Of a stretch of 5,712 nt of DNA, positions 1-5,712 are shown in pieces. Both the position numbers and the translations under genes were made by a program. How positions within the stretch are numbered: the first letter of the stretch is position 1; each line of letters begins with the position of its first letter. This stretch comes from Flavobacteriaceae bacterium TMED81 (GTDB taxonomy: Bacteria > Bacteroidota > Bacteroidia > Flavobacteriales > Flavobacteriaceae), in assembly GCA_002171575.2 (NCBI GenBank), contig NHEI02000042.1, positions 2,576 through 8,287 on the forward strand, read 5' to 3'. Under the pieces are notes generated by a model that had not been told where the DNA came from, made no database searches, and was given only the letters and a program-made list of their open reading frames with translations.

Positions 1-1238
1 CGCATCACCACACAGGCATTATGCCCACCAAAGCCAAAAGTATTGCTCATCGCCACATTGACCTCTCTTTCTTGTGCTTTGTTGAAAGTGAAGTTGATGT
101 TTGGATCGATATTTTCATCATCCGTGAAATGGTTGATTGTCGGCGGAACGATATTGTGTTTGATCGACAAAATGGTAGAAATTGCCTCAATCGCACCAGC
201 AGCACCCAACAAATGCCCGGTCATGGACTTTGTAGAATTGATATTCATCTTGTATAAGTGGTCGCCAAACACTTTTTTCAGGGCGTTAGACTCTGCCACA
301 TCTCCAAGAGGAGTTGAGGTACCATGCATGTTTATAGCATCTACTTCAGAGGCGGATATCCCAGCGTCTTTTAGTGCATTTTCCATAACAAGGGTTGCTC
401 CATCCCCGCCGGGGTGAGGAGCTGTCATGTGGTAGGCGTCCGCAGAAAGGCCACCACCAGCAATCTCACCATAGATTGTTGCACCTCTTTGCTGAGCGTG
501 CTCTAATGTTTCCAGAACCAAAGCACCGGCACCTTCACCCAGAACAAAACCATCACGGTCTTTATCGAATGGGCGAGAAGCCGTCTCGGGGTCGTCATTG
601 CGAGTAGAGAGCGCATGTAGCGCATTAAAGCCCGCAACACCAGAAATTGCAACACAAGATTCAGACCCCCCACAAACCATAACGTCAGCATGACCCAAAC
701 GGATATAGTTTAGCGCGTCAATAAGAGCGTTTGCAGAAGAGGCACAAGCAGAAACAGTGGCAAAATTTGGACCTTGGAACCCATACTTTATAGAAATCAT
801 TCCAGGCGCAATGTCTGGGATCATTTTTGGTATAAAAAATGGATTGAATCGCGGAGTGCCATCGCCTGCTGCGAAATTGAGCACTTCATTTTGAAAAGTT
901 TGAAGACCACCAATACCAGCACCCCAAATTACCCCGACACGTGTTTTGTCGAGAGTGTCAAGGTTAAAACCAGCATGCCCAATAGCTTCATCGCTAGCGA
1001 CCATTGCATATTGGGTGAATGGATCCATTTTGCGTGCTTCTTTGCGATCAAAATGATCACTGGGGTCGAACCCCTTAAGCTCGCAAGCAAATTGAGTTTT
1101 GAATTTTGAGGCGTCGAAATAAGTAATCGGTGCACACCCGCTTTTACCAGAGACTAAACCGTCCCAATACGCAGGGACTCCATTACCTATAGGAGTCAAC
1201 GCGCCTAGACCAGTTACGACAACGCGTTTGTTTTGCAT
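1..1238 (-). CDS. fabF: Beta-ketoacyl-[acyl-carrier-protein] synthase II (3' end cut by window edge)
   Basis: This cytosolic enzyme of type II fatty acid synthesis condenses malonyl-ACP with a growing acyl-ACP. The minus-strand frame is open without a stop for 412 codons from the ATG at 1238 to the window edge. It begins MQNKRVVVTGLGALTPIGN, the standard FabF opening. The catalytic triad is intact: Cys165 in 'VSACASSAN', His305 in 'NMHGTSTPLGD' and His342 in 'KSMTGHLLGAAG', with the conserved Lys337 just before. 'RPFDKDRDGFVLGEGAG' and the C-terminal 'NTFGFGGHNA' (GFGG at about 402-405) are also present. FabF proteins are about 412-420 residues, so only the last few codons are missing. It lies 6 nt downstream of acpP and is surely co-transcribed with it. 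No Shine-Dalgarno sequence is visible; the leader is A/T-rich. FabF rather than FabB is inferred from overall motif style and the acpP pairing. Confidence 0.97.
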   Translation of the reverse strand, partial: MQNKRVVVTGLGALTPIGNGVPAYWDGLVSGKSGCAPITYFDASKFKTQFACELKGFDPSDHFDRKEARKMDPFTQYAMVASDEAIGHAGFNLDTLDKTRVGVIWGAGIGGLQTFQNEVLNFAAGDGTPRFNPFFIPKMIPDIAPGMISIKYGFQGPNFATVSACASSANALIDALNYIRLGHADVMVCGGSESCVAISGVAGFNALHALSTRNDDPETASRPFDKDRDGFVLGEGAGALVLETLEHAQQRGATIYGEIAGGGLSADAYHMTAPHPGGDGATLVMENALKDAGISASEVDAINMHGTSTPLGDVAESNALKKVFGDHLYKMNINSTKSMTGHLLGAAGAIEAISTILSIKHNIVPPTINHFTDDENIDPNINFTFNKAQEREVNVAMSNTFGFGGHNACVVM

Positions 1239-1244
1239 AAAATA

Positions 1245-1478
1245 TTATTTTCCGCCCTCGATGTACTGGATAGCTTGTCCAACGGTGGCGATATTCTCGG
1301 CTTGATCATCAGGGATCTGGATATCGAATTCCTTTTCAAATTCCATGATAAGTTCTACAGTATCCAAAGAGTCTGCACCCAAATCGTTGGTAAAACTTGC
1401 TTCAGAAACGACTTCGTTTTCATCCACACCTAATTTATCTACGATTATGGCTTTTACACGTGATGCAATATCAGACAT
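1245..1478 (-). CDS. acpP: Acyl carrier protein
   Basis: A 77-residue acidic acyl carrier protein that carries fatty acyl intermediates on a 4'-phosphopantetheine arm during fatty acid synthesis. The attachment serine is Ser37 in the signature 'LGADSLDTVEL'. The rest matches the four-helix ACP fold, with 'VKAIIVDKLGVDENEV' in helix I and 'FEKEFDIQIPDDQAENI' after helix II. The length is typical of the family. The ATG at 1478, giving 'MSDIASRVKAI', is chosen because bacterial ACPs start there. The frame does extend upstream to a TTG at 1508, but that codon overlaps the predicted -7 promoter element and the extra residues have no ACP character. The gene is followed 6 nt later by fabF, the usual pairing. 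No Shine-Dalgarno sequence precedes the start. Confidence 0.97.
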   Translation of the reverse strand: MSDIASRVKAIIVDKLGVDENEVVSEASFTNDLGADSLDTVELIMEFEKEFDIQIPDDQAENIATVGQAIQYIEGGK

Positions 1479-1505
1479 ATAAGAAGTTTTAATATTAGTT
1501 GGGGG

Positions 1506-1513
1506 CAAAAATA
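1506..1513 (-). promoter_or_regulatory. Bacteroidota-type -7 promoter element for acpP-fabF
   Basis: Read on the minus strand this is TATTTTTG, an exact match to the TAnnTTTG -7 consensus recognised by the Bacteroidota primary sigma factor. A weak -33-like ATTG lies at 1540-1537, with a spacer of 23 nt, at the long end of what is tolerated. Transcription would start a few bases downstream, leaving a leader of roughly 20 nt before the acpP ATG at 1478. This is a pattern match combined with position; initiation is not demonstrated. Confidence 0.5.
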
Positions 1514-1608
1514 AGAAAACTTTGGTTCTATTAACTCAATCCGAATAAAATCTTAGCATTCTTGTAAAATTACACCGCGTTCTATTCTTATACCCACTTG
1601 AGAATCCG

Positions 1609-1616
1609 TAAGTTTG
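1609..1616 (+). promoter_or_regulatory. Bacteroidota-type -7 promoter element for the purN-rnhA/pfkB/purF unit
   Basis: TAAGTTTG is an exact match to the TAnnTTTG -7 element and lies 17 nt before the ATG at 1634. Transcription would start close to that ATG, giving a very short leader. I see no clear TTTG/TTG -33 element at the usual spacing, so the promoter may be weak or need an activator. If real, it excludes the upstream TTG at 1598 as the translation start, because that codon would not be transcribed. Confidence 0.42.
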
Positions 1617-1633
1617 CATTGCGACTCACAACG

Positions 1634-2677
1634 ATGGTAAAACATCATAAAATTTTGATTTTTGCTTCTGGATCGGGAACAAATGCCGAGCAAATTGTTC
1701 GTCACTTTTCCCCCAATTCCAGTGTAGAAGTCTTGGGAGTTTATTCCAACAACCCCTCTGCCTTTGTTTTAGAACGCGCGAAGCAATTGGGCGTTTCAAC
1801 CCATGTTTTTAATCGTGAAGAGTTTAACAATCCAGAAGGTTTGTTGAAAAACGTACAAGCCCAATCACCAGATCTTATTGTCCTTGCTGGCTTTTTATGG
1901 AAAATACCAACTCATATTATCGATGCCTTCCCCAACAAAATCATTAATATTCACCCCGCTTTATTGCCCAAATTTAGTGGCAAAGGGATGTATGGCCACC
2001 ATGTTCATCAAGCGGTGATCGACGCAAAAGAAACAGAAAGTGGAATCAGCATTCACTATGTCAACAGTCAATATGACGATGGAGCGATTATTTTCCAAGC
2101 CAAAACTCCGATAGATTCAGACGATACCCCGGAGAGCTTGGCACAAAAAATTCACAAGTTAGAACACAGACATTTTTCGGAAGAAATTGAAAAACTACTT
2201 CTTCCAAGAGGCAAACAAGTCAATCTGTACACCGATGGCGCAGCAAGTGGTAATCCAGGGCCAGGGGGCTATGGCCTGATCTTAGAATGGGAGGGAACAC
2301 CTCATAAAAAGACACACTCTCAGGGCTTTATTCACACAACCAACAACAGAATGGAGCTTAGAGCTGTCATTAAAGGGCTACAACTGCTTAAAAAATCCCC
2401 CCTTGACGTTGTCGTATATACAGACTCGAAGTACGTCAGTGAGGCGGTTGATAAAAAATGGGTGCTTGGCTGGGAGAAAAAAGGGTTCAAAAACAAAAAA
2501 AACGCAGATCTTTGGATTGAATTTTTAGAAGTGTTTCGCAAACACAACGTGAGAATGGAATGGATTAAGGGGCACAATCAACACCCACAAAACGAATACT
2601 GTGATAAGATGGCAGTAAAGGCATCAAAACAAGCCGAGAGTCACATTGAAGATACCGGATACCAAAATAAAGAATAG
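1634..2677 (+). CDS. purN: Fused phosphoribosylglycinamide formyltransferase (PurN) - ribonuclease HI
   Basis: A 347-residue two-domain protein. Residues about 5-190 are PurN, which transfers a formyl group from 10-formyl-THF to GAR in purine synthesis. They contain the phosphate-binding 'SGSGTN' (12-17), 'LIVLAGFLWKIP' (81-92), and the catalytic Asn105 and His107 in 'INIHPALLP', with Asp148 in 'QYDDGAII'. Residues about 195-347 are RNase HI, which cuts RNA in RNA:DNA hybrids. They contain 'YTDGAASGNPGPGGYG' with Asp201, 'TNNRMEL' with Glu241, 'YTDSKYV' with Asp264, and 'IKGHNQHPQNEYCDKMA' with His314 and Asp324. The DEDD metal site is complete. Each part has the normal length of its stand-alone family, and the join is only about six residues ('LPRGKQ'). 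No ATG or GTG lies near the junction to start RNase H alone. The ATG at 1634 is preferred over a TTG at 1598 because it fits PurN N-termini. pfkB follows after 3 nt. Confidence 0.93.
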   Translation: MVKHHKILIFASGSGTNAEQIVRHFSPNSSVEVLGVYSNNPSAFVLERAKQLGVSTHVFNREEFNNPEGLLKNVQAQSPDLIVLAGFLWKIPTHIIDAFPNKIINIHPALLPKFSGKGMYGHHVHQAVIDAKETESGISIHYVNSQYDDGAIIFQAKTPIDSDDTPESLAQKIHKLEHRHFSEEIEKLLLPRGKQVNLYTDGAASGNPGPGGYGLILEWEGTPHKKTHSQGFIHTTNNRMELRAVIKGLQLLKKSPLDVVVYTDSKYVSEAVDKKWVLGWEKKGFKNKKNADLWIEFLEVFRKHNVRMEWIKGHNQHPQNEYCDKMAVKASKQAESHIEDTGYQNKE

Positions 2678-2680
2678 ACA

Positions 2681-3607
2681 ATGGCAGATAACAAAGTATT
2701 AATTGTGGGAACCATGGCTTTTGATGAAGTCGAAACCCCAACAGGATCAAGCGGAAAAATCATAGCTGGCTCAGCGACATACATTGCGCTAGCAACATCT
2801 TTTTTTGATGTGGAAAGTGCCATTGTTTCGATAGTAGGGCGAGACTTTCCCCAAGATTACTTCATAGAGCTAAGCAAAAGAAACATCAATTTGGAAGGGG
2901 TGGAGGTTGACAATTCAGGAGACACTTTTTATTGGAAAGGACGCTATCACAAAAACTTAAATCGACGCGACACCTTAGTTACTGATCTAAACACACTTGC
3001 CAACTTCAATCCGATTGTTCCTGATAACTTTAAAGATGCCGAGGTTGCGTTGCTAGGCAACTTGCACCCACGCATTCAATTGTCGGTTCTTGACCAAATC
3101 AACACCGAAAAAACAACGATTATTGTCGACACCATGAACTATTGGATTGAGGGAACGTGGGACGAGCTTGTTCAGGTTGTTGCGAAGACAGACATCATTA
3201 CCATTAATGATGAGGAGGCACTCCAAATGACAAACGCAACCAATGTGATGTCAGCAGCAAAGAAAATTAGCAAGATGGGCCCAAGCCATGTAATCATTAA
3301 AAAGGGTGAACATGGCGCATTGCTGTACCACAAAGAACAGACTTTTTTAGCTCCCGCGGCAGTTTTAGACAATGTTATCGACCCAACAGGAGCAGGAGAT
3401 TCCTTTGCTGGCGGTTTGGCGGGATTTTTAGCTAGCCAACCAAAGCTTGACTTTGAAACGATGAAAACAGCAATGGTGTATGGCTCATCTGTCGCTTCGT
3501 TTTGTGTAACAGACTTTGGGACAAAGTCGATCGTAAACACAACCTTTTCACAAATCAAAGAACGAGTTAAGCACCTAAAGACACTCGTTCATTTTGAAGC
3601 CCCTTGA
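2681..3607 (+). CDS. PfkB-family (ribokinase-like) carbohydrate or nucleoside kinase
   Basis: A 308-residue cytosolic kinase of the PfkB/ribokinase superfamily, which transfers phosphate from ATP to a sugar or nucleoside hydroxyl. The C-terminal signature 'DPTGAGDSFAGGLAGFLA' (234-251) carries the catalytic base Asp240 and the anion hole. 'NDEE' (176-179) is the NxxE motif that helps bind the Mg-phosphate. 'IIKKGEHGALLY' (205-216) precedes the ATP site. The N-terminal substrate region reads 'AGSATYIALA' (29-38) where many family members have a double glycine. The length is typical. The ATG lies 3 nt after the purN-rnhA stop, so the two are almost certainly co-transcribed. The substrate cannot be read from the sequence. 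The position between purN and purF suggests a ribose, nucleoside or other purine-linked substrate, but that is inference. Confidence 0.93.
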   Translation: MADNKVLIVGTMAFDEVETPTGSSGKIIAGSATYIALATSFFDVESAIVSIVGRDFPQDYFIELSKRNINLEGVEVDNSGDTFYWKGRYHKNLNRRDTLVTDLNTLANFNPIVPDNFKDAEVALLGNLHPRIQLSVLDQINTEKTTIIVDTMNYWIEGTWDELVQVVAKTDIITINDEEALQMTNATNVMSAAKKISKMGPSHVIIKKGEHGALLYHKEQTFLAPAAVLDNVIDPTGAGDSFAGGLAGFLASQPKLDFETMKTAMVYGSSVASFCVTDFGTKSIVNTTFSQIKERVKHLKTLVHFEAP

Positions 3608-3663
3608 AATAAAAACCAAAATGAAGGCAAAAGAAGGCAAACAAATTTTTTATTTTTACCACA

Positions 3664-5559
3664 ATGAGTGATTCGATCAAACACGAATGTGGCATAGCAC
3701 TTCTTCGGCTATTAAAACCACTGCAGTATTATCAGGAGAAATACGGGAGTTTATTTTTTGGGATTTACAAAATGTATTTAATGCTTGAAAAGCAGCATAA
3801 TCGCGGTCAAGATGGTGCGGGCTTTGCGAGCATCAAATTCGACATGAACCCAGGCGACAGTTTTATGAGCCGTGTACGGTCGTCTGAAAACCAACCCATT
3901 CAAGACATTTTTTCAACAATAAACAGTGACCTGAACGAGGTGTTTCAAGAATTGGGGAAAAACAACTTGACTGAACTTGAAATCAAGCAAGCATATCCTT
4001 ATTTGGGCGAATTGATGATGGGCCACTTGCGATACGGCACATTTGGAAATAACGGAATCGGTAGTGTTCACCCATTTTTACGTCAAAACAATTGGATGCA
4101 CCGAAACTTGGTGTTGGCAGGAAACTTTAATTTGACCAATGTCAACGAGCTTTTTGACAACTTGGTTGCTCTTGGGCAGCATCCAAAGGTAAAAGCAGAC
4201 ACCGTTACGGTGATGGAGAAAATCGGACACTTTTTAGACGACGAAGTCACCAAAGAGTATAAAAAACTAAAAAAGCAAGGGTACTCCAAGCAACAGGCCT
4301 CGCCAATTATTGCAGAAAATCTAAAGGTTGCAAAAATCCTGAAAAAAGCCACCAAAAATTTTGATGGCGGCTATGTGATTAGTGGGATGCTTGGGCATGG
4401 AGATGCATTTTTGATGCGTGACCCAAACGGGATACGCCCTGCGTATTATTTTCAGAATGATGAGTTTGTTGTTGCGGCGTCCGAACGCCCTGCGATTCAA
4501 ACGGTTTTTAATGTGCCTTTTGAAGACATTAAAGAGGTATTACCCGGACATTCCCTGATTATCAAGAAAAGCGGTAAAACCTCAATGAAAGAAATTTTAC
4601 CAGCTGGGGAACCAAAGGCGTGCTCTTTTGAGCGTATATATTTTTCGAGAGGAAATGACGCAGAAATTTACAATGAGAGAAAAGCATTGGGAAGACATCT
4701 TTTTCCCAAAGTGCAAAATGCGATCAATGACGATTTTAAAAACACGGTGTTTTCGTACATTCCAAATACCGCAGAAACTGCTTTTTATGGTCTCGTTGAG
4801 TCGGTACAAGCCCATTTAAAAAAACAAGCCTTAGACACCTTGCAATCAAAAACCAACCCCACAGAGGCAGATCTACAAAAGATACTAAACTGTAGCCCTC
4901 GAACGGAAAAAGTGATTTTGAAAGATGTAAAGCTTCGAACATTTATTACTGAAGACAGTAGCCGAGACGATTTGGTTGCCCATGTTTATGACATTACCTA
5001 TAAAACAGTAAAACCAACAGACAACTTGATTGTTATTGACGATAGCATTGTCCGGGGGACAACATTAAAGAAAAGTATCTTAAAAATTCTTGACAGATTG
5101 TCTCCAAAAAAGATTTTGGTGGTCTCCAGCGCACCGCAAATTCGCTATCCAGATTGTTATGGAATCGATATGGCGCGTCTAGAAGATCTTATTGCTTTTC
5201 AAGCCATGCTTGCCTTGTTGAAAGACAACGATAAAGAGTCGATGTTGGAAACGGTTTATAAGGCCGCCAAAGCGGAAATGAAAAAACGAGACGTTGAGGC
5301 AACAAACGTCGTCAATACATTATACGAGACATTTTCAACAGATCAGCTATCCAAAAAAATAGCGGAGCTTGTTAAGGAAGATGGGATTCGGAGTGAAGTT
5401 GACGTGGTTTTTCAAGATGTTGAGAAGCTGCACCAAGCGTGTCCTAAAAATTTAGGAGATTGGTATTTTACGGGGAATTACCCTACACCAGGCGGCAATC
5501 GTGTTGCAAATCAGGCGTTTATCAACTTTATGGAAGGCAACAAGCAGCGCGCATATTAG
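3664..5559 (+). CDS. purF: Amidophosphoribosyltransferase (glutamine PRPP amidotransferase), long Bacteroidota type
   Basis: A 631-residue enzyme that makes 5-phosphoribosylamine from PRPP and glutamine, the first committed step of purine synthesis. The N-terminal class II glutaminase half has the nucleophile Cys9 in 'KHECGIAL', 'HNRGQDGAG' (45-53), 'HLRYGTFG' (121-128), 'LAGNFNLTN' (151-159) and 'RDPNGIRPAYY' (252-262). The phosphoribosyltransferase half has 'CSFERIYFSRGND' (320-332), 'LRTFI' (424-428), the PRPP loop 'VIDDSIVRGTT' (457-467) and 'RYPDCYGIDMARLEDLIAF' (494-512). It is over 100 residues longer than the roughly 505-residue E. coli enzyme. The extra length is spread over about 75-112, 185-230 and 381-420. 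The ATG at 3664 leaves eight residues before Cys9, which must be removed to free the catalytic amine. It starts 56 nt after pfkB and ends about 115 nt before a hairpin terminator. No Shine-Dalgarno sequence is visible. Confidence 0.94.
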   Translation: MSDSIKHECGIALLRLLKPLQYYQEKYGSLFFGIYKMYLMLEKQHNRGQDGAGFASIKFDMNPGDSFMSRVRSSENQPIQDIFSTINSDLNEVFQELGKNNLTELEIKQAYPYLGELMMGHLRYGTFGNNGIGSVHPFLRQNNWMHRNLVLAGNFNLTNVNELFDNLVALGQHPKVKADTVTVMEKIGHFLDDEVTKEYKKLKKQGYSKQQASPIIAENLKVAKILKKATKNFDGGYVISGMLGHGDAFLMRDPNGIRPAYYFQNDEFVVAASERPAIQTVFNVPFEDIKEVLPGHSLIIKKSGKTSMKEILPAGEPKACSFERIYFSRGNDAEIYNERKALGRHLFPKVQNAINDDFKNTVFSYIPNTAETAFYGLVESVQAHLKKQALDTLQSKTNPTEADLQKILNCSPRTEKVILKDVKLRTFITEDSSRDDLVAHVYDITYKTVKPTDNLIVIDDSIVRGTTLKKSILKILDRLSPKKILVVSSAPQIRYPDCYGIDMARLEDLIAFQAMLALLKDNDKESMLETVYKAAKAEMKKRDVEATNVVNTLYETFSTDQLSKKIAELVKEDGIRSEVDVVFQDVEKLHQACPKNLGDWYFTGNYPTPGGNRVANQAFINFMEGNKQRAY

Positions 5560-5674
5560 AAAAAAACAGAAAAAGATCTAAATTTTTTCTAGAAAAGTGC
5601 TCTGGTATCCAAAAAAGATGTATTTTAGCAAAGCCATAACATAAGTAGGTTAAGTTCATGGTAAGATTTGGGGC

Positions 5675-5703
5675 AAAAAAGGTGGATTCTTTCCACCTTT
5701 TTT
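5675..5703 (+). terminator. Intrinsic terminator after purF
   Basis: The stem is AAAAAAGGTGGA at 5675-5686, paired with TCCACCTTTTTT at 5692-5703 across a 5-nt loop (TTCTT). It has a six-base-pair G/C-containing core flanked by A:T pairs, and the T-run on the 3' side suits rho-independent release. The matching A-run on the 5' side means it could also work on the opposite strand, stopping a convergent gene beyond the window. It lies 115 nt past the purF stop with no supported gene between, so it probably ends the purine unit. Confidence 0.82.
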
Positions 5704-5712
5704 ATTTAACAC

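Noticed and set aside
21..1135. Several open frames of 60-124 codons on both strands across the fabF region
   Set aside because: They overlap fabF, which has all its catalytic motifs. Their translations show no recognisable family features.
1479..1508. TTG at 1508 as an earlier start for acpP
   Set aside because: It overlaps the predicted -7 promoter element, and bacterial ACPs begin at the internal 'MSDIA' Met.
1598..1633. TTG at 1598 as an earlier start for purN-rnhA, adding 12 residues
   Set aside because: The added residues do not resemble a PurN N-terminus, the ATG at 1634 places the phosphate-binding loop at the usual distance, and the likely -7 element at 1609-1616 lies downstream of the TTG.
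3172..3558. A 128-codon minus-strand frame inside the kinase gene
   Set aside because: It is antisense to the conserved PfkB signature region and resembles no known protein, so it is a shadow of the real gene.
3651..3658. TATTTTTA before purF as a -7 promoter element
   Set aside because: It lacks the final G and lies only 5 nt before the ATG, so transcription would start at or inside the gene. It is better read as an A/T-rich translation leader.
4083..4942. Open frames of 63-90 codons inside purF on both strands
   Set aside because: They sit fully inside purF, whose motifs run through this stretch without interruption.
5568..5590. Inverted repeat AGAAAAA/TTTTTCT right after purF
   Set aside because: The stem is almost all A:T with a 9-nt loop, and it is far weaker than the hairpin at 5675-5703. 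It is likely chance in AT-rich sequence.
5659..5712. ATG at 5659 opening a frame to the window end ('MVRFGAKKVDS...')
   Set aside because: The frame runs through the terminator hairpin, the translation is not recognisable, and too little is visible to support a gene.

Overview
The window (about 42% GC by eye, AT-rich between genes) most resembles a member of the Bacteroidota, probably the Flavobacteriia. Three things support this. The purF product is of the long type with an N-terminal 'KHECGIAL' and 'EKQHNRGQDGAG', which I associate with that phylum. None of the five gene starts has a Shine-Dalgarno sequence; the leaders are A/T-rich instead. Both divergent genes in the middle are preceded by an exact match to the Bacteroidota -7 element TAnnTTTG.

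Layout: two divergent units share a central promoter region at about 1479-1633. Leftward runs acpP (acyl carrier protein) followed after 6 nt by fabF (beta-ketoacyl-ACP synthase II), which leaves the window only a few codons before its expected end. This is the usual fatty-acid elongation pair. Rightward runs a purine unit: a purN-rnhA fusion (GAR transformylase joined in one frame to RNase HI), then after 3 nt a PfkB-family sugar/nucleoside kinase, then after 56 nt purF (glutamine PRPP amidotransferase). A strong hairpin terminator at 5675-5703 closes the unit. The stretch from 5560 to 5674 holds no gene I can support.

How the genes work together: PurF makes phosphoribosylamine, the first committed step of purine synthesis, and PurN carries out the third step, formylation of GAR. 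RNase HI removes RNA from RNA:DNA hybrids. The kinase's substrate is unknown, but a ribose or nucleoside substrate would fit its position.

The main oddity is the in-frame PurN-RNase HI fusion. It has almost no linker and no ATG or GTG that could start the RNase H domain alone. Everything else looks like intact, conserved housekeeping sequence. I see no mobile element, CRISPR array, tRNA or rRNA.
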